DNA of 48,240 bases, taken from positions 1 through 48,240 of the forward strand of contig LBWJ01000013.1 of NCBI GenBank assembly GCA_000993595.1, read 5' to 3'. The stretch comes from Candidatus Peregrinibacteria bacterium GW2011_GWC2_39_14. GTDB lineage: Bacteria; Patescibacteriota; Gracilibacteria; UBA1369; UBA12463. The notes below the pieces were generated by a model. It made no database searches, had not been told where the DNA came from, and worked only from the letters and a program-made list of their open reading frames with translations. The position numbers were made by a program, and so were the translations under genes. Positions within the stretch are counted from its first letter, which is position 1; the number at the start of each line of letters is the position of its first letter. Positions 33,036 to 40,675 of the stretch are shown here, piece after piece.

Positions 33036-34562
33036 TTAATTTCCGCTAATGGCAACCGTTTTCTTCGCCTCATTAATCGCAAGTCTTGTATATGTTCTTT
33101 CTGCAATAATTTGATTCATTCTACCCCTTGTCGTAGGCCCAAAAATACCGGCCTTTGCTTGTTTTTCATTGTTCATAAGGGCAACCGTTTGCTGAAACTT
33201 GAAAACCGCGTGCTTTGTGAGAACTCCAAAATATCCGCTTGGTTTGATTTTCAAATAATTCATTCGAATTAATTCTTTCTGCAAAGCCACAACGTCCTTA
33301 CCGGTGTCTCCAAGTTTAAGATCTTTCTTGAGCGTTTGATCGGCATTAATATTTGTATCAACCGTATCTTTATTTTCAGAAGTAATTTTTGCCAAATATT
33401 TCTTTATAAGCGTTGTTTTCGTTTTTGCTCCAAAAGAGCCTGAGCCAGCTTCGCTGCTGGAAGTCAAAACCCCATTGTCAACTTGGAACATAAAGAGTGC
33501 AGTCACTGTTTGATCATCAAAAATTCCGGTTACATCAACAATATATCCAAGCTCTTTTAAGGCTTGCTGAAGCTTTTTAACACCATCGCCTTTGGAAGCC
33601 TTTTTTATGCCTGTTTCAGGAAATTTTTCTCTGCCAAATGCTGTATATATTGCCTCAAGTTTCCATCTTGTTTGTGGGCCTGTGTGGCCTGCGCCATTTT
33701 CTTCCCAGTTATCAACTATATCATTGTCTCTTTGAAAGTTATAAACCGCTTCACGCGTTGCTTTGTCATAGAATCCGCTTGGTTGCTTTTCAAGGTAGCC
33801 TAAGTGATACAAAACCGTCTGTAGCTTCGTTACATCGTCGCCCTTGCTCAAGTACCAAACATCACGAGGGAACATTGTATAAACCTTTTTTGGTGCGGCT
33901 TTTACTATCGTCCCGGCATCAAATATAGTTGAAGCCAAAGTATTTTCATCCGCATCATAATTAGCTAAATAAACGCTTTCTTTAATACTTGAATCTTTTC
34001 CATAAACAACAACTTCTTTGACTCTTTTTCCCCACGCGAGTGTTCGAATCAAAGCATCATCTCCCGCGCCCATCCATATATCAATTCTATCGTATTGCTG
34101 ATTTCTTTGGCCGGAATTAACGATTGCGCTTCCTCTGTCGTGAACCGCAACTATACCAATTGTAGGAATATACATTTTAGTTCCAAAAGCATAGCTCTTT
34201 GAAGTTGCGACCATTCCGGGATAGACTTTCGTACCATCGGCGGCAGTCATATCTCCATTAAGCCTTACTTCCGATTCATAGCTACCGGTTGAATAACGTT
34301 TTTGACCGGGCATTGGCCTATAATATGCCGTAATCATAAACAGCTTCTTATAAGGAAAAACATCAGGTCTTTCGAGTATGCCCGCCGTATAAGGTTCTTT
34401 TCCAACGCTAGGTGCAGTTGGAACAGCATCAGCTATATATTTAGATACAGGTTTGCTCTCAGCTTTTGCAACAGGCGCTTTGTATATCGTCGGACATATA
34501 ATTGAAAACGCAAACACAGCCGACAACACACATGTAAATATTTTTTTATTTTTATTTTGCAT
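33036..34562 (-). CDS. Secreted 3D-domain peptidoglycan hydrolase with three peptidoglycan-binding repeats
   Basis: 508 residues from the ATG at 34562. A further upstream TTG start is unlikely because the sequence there is a Lys/Asn-rich leader. The signal peptide is MQNKNKKIFTCVLSAVFAF...APVAKA. The 3D domain (about 75-200) shows FMITAYYRPM, VAVHDRGSAIV and YDRIDIWMG, the Asp residues that name the family and suggest lytic transglycosylase-like activity. Three PG_binding_1 repeats follow (SKGDDVTKLQTVLYHLGYL, SKGDGVKKLQQALKELGYI, DTGKDVVALQKELIRMNYL). It probably remodels the wall alongside the M23-SLH enzyme. Confidence 0.9.
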   Translation of the reverse strand: MQNKNKKIFTCVLSAVFAFSIICPTIYKAPVAKAESKPVSKYIADAVPTAPSVGKEPYTAGILERPDVFPYKKLFMITAYYRPMPGQKRYSTGSYESEVRLNGDMTAADGTKVYPGMVATSKSYAFGTKMYIPTIGIVAVHDRGSAIVNSGQRNQQYDRIDIWMGAGDDALIRTLAWGKRVKEVVVYGKDSSIKESVYLANYDADENTLASTIFDAGTIVKAAPKKVYTMFPRDVWYLSKGDDVTKLQTVLYHLGYLEKQPSGFYDKATREAVYNFQRDNDIVDNWEENGAGHTGPQTRWKLEAIYTAFGREKFPETGIKKASKGDGVKKLQQALKELGYIVDVTGIFDDQTVTALFMFQVDNGVLTSSSEAGSGSFGAKTKTTLIKKYLAKITSENKDTVDTNINADQTLKKDLKLGDTGKDVVALQKELIRMNYLKIKPSGYFGVLTKHAVFKFQQTVALMNNEKQAKAGIFGPTTRGRMNQIIAERTYTRLAINEAKKTVAISGN

Positions 34563-34607
34563 TTTTTTGTTTTTATTTTTTGTTTTTCGATTCGGCAATA
34601 TCAAATA

Positions 34608-34613
34608 ATTATA
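34608..34613 (-). promoter_or_regulatory. -10 element of the 3D hydrolase gene
   Basis: Minus-strand TATAAT about 45 nt before the chosen ATG. The A-rich leader has no Shine-Dalgarno sequence. Confidence 0.45.
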
Positions 34614-34732
34614 TCATAAAAACACGTCCCAGTCGTGCATGTGGTATTGATAAATAAGAGTTTTAGTGTGTAGCTGAGATAAAGGCTCAGTTTTAATCAA
34701 ATTGGCATAATAAAATTATATTGCATAATTTT

Positions 34733-34760
34733 TTGATTTGTATTAGAAATGGTGTAAAAT
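34733..34760 (+). promoter_or_regulatory. Promoter of the 160-residue protein gene
   Basis: TTGATT (34733-34738), 16-nt spacer, TAAAAT (34755-34760), and about 23 nt to the ATG. Confidence 0.55.
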
Positions 34761-34783
34761 AAACTCCTTTAATAAAATATTTT

Positions 34784-35266
34784 ATGGAACGTGCAAAAGG
34801 CATAACTCGAAGGCCGGAAGATATAGACGGAGCGGCGCGAACAATATTGGAGAGACTTGGGAAAGCTGAAAATCAAAATGCATATATTGACGATGAAGTT
34901 GGAACTATTGCAGATTTAATTGGCCATATCGAAGCAAGAGATACGATCGGTATGGAGCACATTGAAATGTGGCTTGGAGCCATGGACACGTTAAGTAAAG
35001 TCGGCGTAGGTCCAAAAGCGGAAGAAGCGGAAGCCAAAAGGCTACTTGAAATGTGTGATAATGTTAGCCCAACAATGCGTTTAGTTATTGGAGATCAAAG
35101 AATAAGTCCCGCCGAATTAAGAATACATATATTAACGCGAGACGAAATTGGCCTCGAAATAATTCGTTTAAGCTTAGAGACAAGCGGAAAAATGAGATAT
35201 TTTAAATTAATGGAAGGAGCAAGAAAGGTTGGAAGAGCAGTTTGGGACGTCCTAAGCGGCTTTTAG
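34784..35266 (+). CDS. Small helical protein of unknown function
   Basis: A 160-residue cytoplasmic protein with its own promoter. It reads as a bundle of amphipathic helices (GAARTILERLGKAENQNAYI, TIADLIGHIEARDTIGMEHI, EAEAKRLLEMCDNVSPTMRL, PAELRIHILTRDEIGLEIIR). The later section, PAELRIHIL...GLEIIRLSLE, resembles the C-terminus of the protein at 27779-28534. A similar pattern is found in the one at 39712-40590, so these may share a small lineage-specific domain. Function unknown. Confidence 0.65.
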   Translation: MERAKGITRRPEDIDGAARTILERLGKAENQNAYIDDEVGTIADLIGHIEARDTIGMEHIEMWLGAMDTLSKVGVGPKAEEAEAKRLLEMCDNVSPTMRLVIGDQRISPAELRIHILTRDEIGLEIIRLSLETSGKMRYFKLMEGARKVGRAVWDVLSGF

Positions 35267-35314
35267 ATTTAACTTGTGGTTTTGACTTTTGAGTTTTGAG
35301 CTTTGACTTGTTTA

Positions 35315-37789
35315 TCACATATTTCCCCCGATTCTCCTGATAATCTCTCTATCCACAAATTCCTTATCGCGACCGTATTTGAGTCTTGAAAGCTGTTTAT
35401 AAGCTTCTGCGGCTTCAAAGTCACCTTTTTCAAGGTATGGGTTTGTAGGAGTAAGGCTAAATGGACGGCAAGGTTGCATATCGATGGAAAGTTTAATAAC
35501 TCCCTTAAATTTATCCATGTTAATCAAGTCTTGATCGCTAAACACAGGCGCAAATTCCTTCATAAGGTATTCAGCATCTTGCGCACCGATTTTATAAGCC
35601 ATCATACTTCCAACGTTACCAAACACAGCTTCTTTAACAGTCGCGCGTTTCTTGGAAAGCTCACCGCCTTTATCTTCAAGCTGAGCCAAATACTGATGAG
35701 CAATAATAAGGCCAAGGCGATATTTTCTGGCTTCTGAAAGGATGCTTTCAATGGAGTCCGTAACGTAGTTTTGGAATTCATCGATGTATAAAAAGAAGTC
35801 TTTTCTGGTTTCTTTAGCGATTTTTTGTCTGCGCATGGCAGCCATTTGAATTTTTGCGACAATCACCATACCAAGCAATTTTGAGTTCGTTTCACCGGTT
35901 TCACCCTTGGAAAGATTGATAAGAATAATTTTGTTATTTTGCATTGCTTCAAAAAAGTCAAAAGAGGATTTTGCCTGACCAATAATGTTACGCATCATTG
36001 TATTTGTGACAAACTGACCGAATTTAGCAGCCAAATAAGGGATCATTTCCTGTTTTTCCCTTTGTCCGGTTTTGGCCATCTGATGCTGCCAGAAGGACTT
36101 AACAATCGGGTTTGTGACCTTCTCAACCTTATATCTTTGATAGTCGTCATCTGTAAACAAACGAACTATATCTGTAATGGCGCCACCATCCGGATCCGAC
36201 ATAAGCGTCAAACAACCATTTCTAAAATAGTCCTGGATTCTTGGTCCAAAGATTTCTTCACCAAACAATTTGACCATGATGTTCATGGCTTCCTGAGAAA
36301 CGAATTCTTTTTCTTCCCATGTGTCACCTTCAAGCAAATTCATGCCCATTGGGCGATCCATATCACCCGGATTAAAGTAAATAACATCATCAGCGCGTTC
36401 ACGAGGAATAAATGGCAAAACATCTTCCACAAGACTTCCATGAGGATCAATAATCGCGAGCCCATCACCGTTTTTTAAATCTTGGCGAATCATGACTTGG
36501 AGAAGGGAAGATTTACCCGTACCGGTTTGTCCGACAAGATAAAAGTGTCTGAATCTATCTTCACGCTTAAGTTTAACTTCTTTAGTAACTCCACGATAAG
36601 TGTTGTAGCCCAACAAAAGCCCTTCAGCAGGCAAATTTGGAGGCGGAGGCGCAATCTTATAGTTCTGCCATGCAATAGAAGGATTTTGGTTATAACGAAT
36701 ATTTGGAAGATGAAATAAGCTCGCAATTTCTTCCGAACATAAAATCATTTTTTTGCTTTTAAACCATTGCAACCAGTTTCGAACAGGTCTTCTAAAAATA
36801 AAATTCGAAATAAGAAGCCTGTCGCTATGCCATCTTGTATATAAGAATTCATTTTGATTTGGCGCGTCATATTGGCCAAACGCATTCTTAATATTATGAA
36901 GATTCACGTCTGCTTCTCTTTTGCTTGGCGAACTGGAAATAACTCTTATTACAGTGTTATAGCCCGGCTTTGAATTTTTCTCTTCAAGAGCTTTTGTTTC
37001 TTCATCTGTCATAGGTGTCGTTCTGCCTTGCTGTTCGCCCATCTGTGGCTTTTTGTCGCTCGTAACAAGCGCTTCAAATATAGCGGAAATCCAAGTTAAA
37101 GGATTCCACCATTCAACGTCGCTTGTCTTTTTTCCAAACACTTTTTCTGCAAATTTGCGTCCACGTTTTTGCCATCCATCTTCAACCGGTCGAATCATAA
37201 CTTGGATTGCGGCACCTTCATCGTCTTCAAGTTTGGAAAGAGCATTTATAAGATTATTAAGCGGATCAGAATTCATTCTCTGATAAGTCTTTATTGGAAA
37301 CATCCAGCTGATTTTTTCACGAATATAACATCCGACAACGTGAGAATTTGGCTTAAATAAGTTGTAATCCGGCATTTTCTCAATAACTGCATCGTTATAA
37401 AAACTTGTAATCTGTTTTTCAAAAAAGCTAAACAAATTACGAGGCATAACAAAGTAAAAATGTATTTGTTTTTCAAACGCCACAAGCTCAAGAGAAAGAA
37501 AATCTTGTCCCTTAAAAAAATATTTAAATTCATGCTGATACATGCCATGCAAAGACTCAAAAAAGTGAGTCATCAAGCCGGCAATTTCTTTAAAGTTCTT
37601 TTGAGAAGAGAAGGCTTCGCGCTCACGCTCATTATCTTCTTTGGATTCCTTTCTTGGCACCTTTACGCGCAAAAAAACAAGATTCATCATGCGCTTCATA
37701 TCATAACGCTTACGCATGCGCCAAAGAATGAACCATAAAACAGCAATAACGGCCAGGACTATCCCAAGAATTTGTAGGAATTGAACCAT
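35315..37789 (-). CDS. TraG/VirD4-like membrane ATPase
   Basis: An 824-residue ATPase of the type IV coupling-protein/DUF87 class. An N-terminal membrane helix (FLQILGIVLAVIAVLWFILW) precedes a ~400-residue region conserved in CPR proteins of this type. The motor domain follows, with Walker A GQTGTGKSS (about 420), IIDPHGSLVEDVL, FFLYIDEFQNY (Walker B), LIIAHQYLAQL and a sensor-type arginine region. VirD4 proteins pump DNA or protein across the membrane. No other secretion or conjugation genes and no relaxase lie nearby, so it is more likely a housekeeping CPR translocase than part of a conjugative element. Confidence 0.87.
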   Translation of the reverse strand: MVQFLQILGIVLAVIAVLWFILWRMRKRYDMKRMMNLVFLRVKVPRKESKEDNEREREAFSSQKNFKEIAGLMTHFFESLHGMYQHEFKYFFKGQDFLSLELVAFEKQIHFYFVMPRNLFSFFEKQITSFYNDAVIEKMPDYNLFKPNSHVVGCYIREKISWMFPIKTYQRMNSDPLNNLINALSKLEDDEGAAIQVMIRPVEDGWQKRGRKFAEKVFGKKTSDVEWWNPLTWISAIFEALVTSDKKPQMGEQQGRTTPMTDEETKALEEKNSKPGYNTVIRVISSSPSKREADVNLHNIKNAFGQYDAPNQNEFLYTRWHSDRLLISNFIFRRPVRNWLQWFKSKKMILCSEEIASLFHLPNIRYNQNPSIAWQNYKIAPPPPNLPAEGLLLGYNTYRGVTKEVKLKREDRFRHFYLVGQTGTGKSSLLQVMIRQDLKNGDGLAIIDPHGSLVEDVLPFIPRERADDVIYFNPGDMDRPMGMNLLEGDTWEEKEFVSQEAMNIMVKLFGEEIFGPRIQDYFRNGCLTLMSDPDGGAITDIVRLFTDDDYQRYKVEKVTNPIVKSFWQHQMAKTGQREKQEMIPYLAAKFGQFVTNTMMRNIIGQAKSSFDFFEAMQNNKIILINLSKGETGETNSKLLGMVIVAKIQMAAMRRQKIAKETRKDFFLYIDEFQNYVTDSIESILSEARKYRLGLIIAHQYLAQLEDKGGELSKKRATVKEAVFGNVGSMMAYKIGAQDAEYLMKEFAPVFSDQDLINMDKFKGVIKLSIDMQPCRPFSLTPTNPYLEKGDFEAAEAYKQLSRLKYGRDKEFVDREIIRRIGGNM

Positions 37790-37909
37790 TGACGATTTGT
37801 TTTTTTATTTCTTTCTCATATTTTAACACAAAACCGCCGAAAACTCAAGCTCGGGGACGTTTCCTTAAGTTGGCGTGGATAAGCAAAGCGGGGACATAGG
37901 TGTGAAAAT
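37790..37909. other. Intergenic region with CGGGGAC repeats
   Basis: CGGGGACGT (37852-37860) and CGGGGACAT (37889-37897) recur 37 bp apart. They are GC-rich against an AT-rich background. They may mark a small palindromic or transposon-derived element; nothing more can be resolved. Confidence 0.25.
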
Positions 37910-39286
37910 TTATCTTTTGGAATAATAGAACGGGGCACCTATTACTTCAACAGGTATGCCCTTGCTTTCGTATACTTCTGCTAATTCATAGGCGGCAGGC
38001 GCGTTAAGGCGACCTAGTGCTACATGAATACGAACCTTTCTTATGTCATCTAATTTTATTTTTTTACCTATTTGAATTTCTATAAATTTCGCATTCGGCA
38101 ATCCACGAGCTTCGAGCAAACCCATAGCAATTTGCAAATGCCTATTATCTATATGAGCACTAGAAAGCTCTGCTCCTGTTATCCCGCGCATCATCATCGA
38201 ATCGCCAATTGTAAAAGTTGATTTCGTCTTAAGATCATCTAAATCCAAAATAAATTCAACGTTCCCATAGCCAAAGCCGAATGTTTTTGGATTATCGCTT
38301 GTTGATACTACGGCATGAATTATTTGACCCTTGTCCCATCCAAGAGTTTTTTCGGCTTCTTCTCTTTCTTTTTCAGGTCGCGATACCATTTTGCCAATAC
38401 CAGGATTACTACGATCGAGCTCCCACATATTTTTGATTTCCTTATCCATAAAAATACTTATAGCTCCTTCCGGAGTTGCAAAATATGAGACCTGCATTTT
38501 TTCACGCTGTTTTTTTCTTTCCAAAATTGAAAATAATTCATCGCGAGTTAAATGAGGCTTATCGCTAAAATGATATTTTTCAAGTATTAGTTTTCTAACA
38601 ATATTGCGTATATTTTTAAATGATCTTGTAAGGCCCAACATAACAGCAGGGGACAAAAGTTGATTTTGAGGATCAGATAAAGCTTCCATCTCATCTTCAT
38701 GGCTTATTTTTAATTCCTTAAAAATCGGGCGAAGCTTTAATTCACCGTCGATATTAGCTATCATCCGTTCAAGCTCATATTTATTTGCTATTCCAGGTTT
38801 AAGCAATAAATGAAGCTCATGTTCAAACTCATCTTTTTTCTGCCTTAATTCCGCTATTAGCGCACGTCGTTCGACCTCAGCCGCTTCTGACTTAACGAAT
38901 TCCAAATTAGCAATTCTTAATTTTAGAACCTGCATTTCGTCATGCATTTTGAACATTTTTTCTTGAAAATCTAAAAGGCTTTCTTGAGATTGGCACGGTT
39001 GTGCTATGAAAATATCGCCATCCGAATCAATGCTTTTAAGCTCGGCAAAAAGATTAAGAAATTCTTCATCCATTTGCGCAAAATCTCGAATTTTTCTTTT
39101 TGTATCATCTGTTAATTCTTTTGTATCCGCAAGCTCTTTTTTGCAACGCTCTAATTTTTCAATAAGTTGAAGTGCGCGGCGCTTTAATTCTTCAAATTTA
39201 GCCGGCAAATATTCCGCCTGAACTTCAGTTGTGTCAGGAAGTAAGGTTTTAGCTGGAGGAGAATGGGGGTAATTTAATTCTTCCAT
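37910..39286 (-). CDS. Coiled-coil protein with a possible toxin-like C-terminal domain
   Basis: A 458-residue protein. The N-terminal half is a long coiled coil (about 30-175, KFEELKRRALQLIEKLERCKKELADTKEL). The C-terminal ~170 residues form a compact alpha/beta domain with HAVVSTSDNPKTFGFGYGNVE, LDLDDLKTKSTFTIGDSMM and a final IPVEVIGAPFYYSKR. The YGNVEFxL...STFTxGDS pattern recalls enzymatic domains of secreted toxins (for example ADP-ribosyltransferase-like or DUF3626 proteins), but this is resemblance, not identification. There is no signal peptide. The promoter TTTACA-N17-TATAAT lies 8 nt before the ATG. Confidence 0.68.
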   Translation of the reverse strand: MEELNYPHSPPAKTLLPDTTEVQAEYLPAKFEELKRRALQLIEKLERCKKELADTKELTDDTKRKIRDFAQMDEEFLNLFAELKSIDSDGDIFIAQPCQSQESLLDFQEKMFKMHDEMQVLKLRIANLEFVKSEAAEVERRALIAELRQKKDEFEHELHLLLKPGIANKYELERMIANIDGELKLRPIFKELKISHEDEMEALSDPQNQLLSPAVMLGLTRSFKNIRNIVRKLILEKYHFSDKPHLTRDELFSILERKKQREKMQVSYFATPEGAISIFMDKEIKNMWELDRSNPGIGKMVSRPEKEREEAEKTLGWDKGQIIHAVVSTSDNPKTFGFGYGNVEFILDLDDLKTKSTFTIGDSMMMRGITGAELSSAHIDNRHLQIAMGLLEARGLPNAKFIEIQIGKKIKLDDIRKVRIHVALGRLNAPAAYELAEVYESKGIPVEVIGAPFYYSKR

Positions 39287-39294
39287 AATATATT

Positions 39295-39323
39295 ATTATA
39301 ACACAAAAATTAAATAATGTAAA
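39295..39323 (-). promoter_or_regulatory. Promoter of the coiled-coil/toxin-like gene
   Basis: Minus strand: TTTACA (39323-39318), 17-nt spacer, TATAAT (39300-39295), 8 nt to the ATG. Confidence 0.6.
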
Positions 39324-39338
39324 ACGGGACGGAGATAC

Positions 39339-39367
39339 AAAAAATCCCCAATAAATCTATCGGGGAT
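39339..39367 (-). terminator. Rho-independent terminator of the 39.4-40.6 kb genes
   Basis: Minus strand: ATCCCC, 12-nt loop, GGGGAT, then TTTTT. It abuts the 5' end of the tRNA-like element on the other strand. Confidence 0.7.
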
Positions 39368-39437
39368 GGGGCCTGGTCATTGATCACAGAGGGCTTGAGA
39401 ACCTCTTAGGCGGGTTCGATTCCCGCAGGTTCCACCA
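39368..39437 (+). tRNA. Aberrant tRNA-like element with alanine acceptor stem
   Basis: Both ends are tRNA-like. The acceptor GGGGCCT pairs with AGGTTCC in 7 pairs including G3-U70 (the AlaRS identity pair). Discriminator A and an encoded CCA follow. The T arm GCGGG-TTCGATT-CCCGC is perfect. The middle is abnormal: only 35 nt, a 4-bp stem GGTC/GATC with a 3-nt loop in place of a D arm, no U8 or A14, and an anticodon-like stem AGAGG/CCTCT with a 9-nt loop GCTTGAGAA (or a 7-nt loop with a mismatch and UGA). It may be a degraded tRNA, an integration remnant or an RNA with a role other than decoding. Confidence 0.45.
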
Positions 39438-39449
39438 CTCCTGCCGGCT

Positions 39450-39698
39450 TTATAACCTTTCTAAATCTATTTGGATTAAGAGGCGAATCCGGAAAACCTT
39501 CAAGAACCAATCTTTTTCGAGGACATTCACCGGCAATTGGCGTATCACAATAATATCAGCAACAACAAGGCACGCACCTTTCTCTACCAAGCCTTGGACT
39601 AAGCAAACAGCTTCAACCGTATCTCCAGGCAAAACAAAGTCATTTCCATGGACCCTAACTCCTTCACGTAAAATTCTATCTTTCGCAGCTTCGGCCAT
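39450..39698 (-). CDS. Unknown protein, probably frameshifted
   Basis: An 82-codon ORF 13 bp after the 39712-40590 gene. Residues 1-50 look like real protein (LREGVRVHGNDFVLPGDTVE, VEKGACLVVADI). After that the frame turns Leu/Ile-rich and unconvincing, while the -1 frame continues with better codon use (CDTPIAGECPRKRLVLEGF, DSPLNPNRFRKVIKPAG) to a TAA at 39408-39406. A one-base deletion near 39555, a sequencing error or a recoding site would explain this. The alternative end lies antisense to the tRNA-like T arm. No family recognised. Confidence 0.45.
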   Translation of the reverse strand: MAEAAKDRILREGVRVHGNDFVLPGDTVEAVCLVQGLVEKGACLVVADIIVIRQLPVNVLEKDWFLKVFRIRLLIQIDLERL

Positions 39699-39711
39699 TT
39701 TTTGGGAATTA

Positions 39712-40590
39712 TTAGGTTATAACGCCTAAGCCCAATGGCTTACTTTCAAAATATAATTCAAGGTCAGCGCCGTGAAACATATCGCCTCGTCTCAATAACT
39801 CATCTCGCGCAGGTTGTTCAGTTCTGGCTCGATAAAATAAAGCGAAATCATCATTTGTCATAATTAAATCTAGAACTTCCGGACGAACATCTGTTGTATT
39901 CCAGATTGATCTCATCTTTGTACTGGTTTCATCGTTTTTTTCAAGCAGGGCTTGCCATGCTTTAACGGGAAGCCTGCCTACTTCTGCTAAAATGCCAATT
40001 ATTAGATTTGTATCAGTTCTATTAAGAGAGGGCTCAGTAGGAGTTATATTGTGGTAATAGTCATTGATAAATCTTAAAAGTAATTCAGGGCTGAAATTCG
40101 GATTCCATTCGAACATTACTTCGAGAATATCCTTGCCAGCAAAGAGAGACACTTCACTTTTCGGACAGTCATTATAAGCAAGCATTAAATCTCCGTCTTG
40201 AGTTCGCTGTAAAGTATTTTGAATAAGATTATTGGAACGCGAATCAAATGAAATATCCGGATAAGCTCTTTTTATAGCACATCTAACGCGTGCAAGAGTC
40301 TTAACTCGAATATCTATAGACTCATCAGCCCCAAAAGCTAATGGATAAGTCTTCTCTCTGTGCGCTTGACGGTCTGCAGCAGACCATTTATGATTCCATG
40401 GACAATCTACACTTGACTGATCTATAGCTTCTCTAGATAAAGCATCTCTTACATCGCTCAAAGTATCGTCACTATAAATTTCCAACTGTAATTTTCGTAA
40501 ATAAGCGGCAAAAGCATCGTTTTGCTCAATATTCTTTACTATTTCCTCATCCGGCAAAGCTAAAATTTGATCAGGAGTAAATGATGCCAT
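39712..40590 (-). CDS. Protein of unknown function
   Basis: A 292-residue, probably cytoplasmic, mostly helical protein (FTPDQILALPDEEIVKNIEQ, RVKTLARVRCAIKRAY, SPELLLRFINDYYHNIT, IIGILAEVGRLPVKAWQALL). No recognised domain, signal peptide or membrane segment. The section TDVRPEVLDLIMTNDDFALF resembles the repeat-like stretch in the 34784-35266 protein. It is followed by the short, probably frameshifted gene and then a terminator, so the two form one unit. Confidence 0.65.
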   Translation of the reverse strand: MASFTPDQILALPDEEIVKNIEQNDAFAAYLRKLQLEIYSDDTLSDVRDALSREAIDQSSVDCPWNHKWSAADRQAHREKTYPLAFGADESIDIRVKTLARVRCAIKRAYPDISFDSRSNNLIQNTLQRTQDGDLMLAYNDCPKSEVSLFAGKDILEVMFEWNPNFSPELLLRFINDYYHNITPTEPSLNRTDTNLIIGILAEVGRLPVKAWQALLEKNDETSTKMRSIWNTTDVRPEVLDLIMTNDDFALFYRARTEQPARDELLRRGDMFHGADLELYFESKPLGLGVIT

Positions 40591-40675
40591 ATAAAATTTA
40601 TTTAAAGGATATTATTATTACAAAAATTGAAAAATAAAACAAACTCAAATTTGTACAAGCAAGCTTTTAGCACAC

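Noticed and set aside
35315..37789. Conjugative element
   Set aside because: Only the coupling-type ATPase is present; no relaxase, VirB4, pilin or integrase in the window.
39368..39437. Ordinary tRNA-Ser(UGA)
   Set aside because: No long variable arm, no normal D arm, closing mismatch in the anticodon stem, and an alanine-type acceptor.
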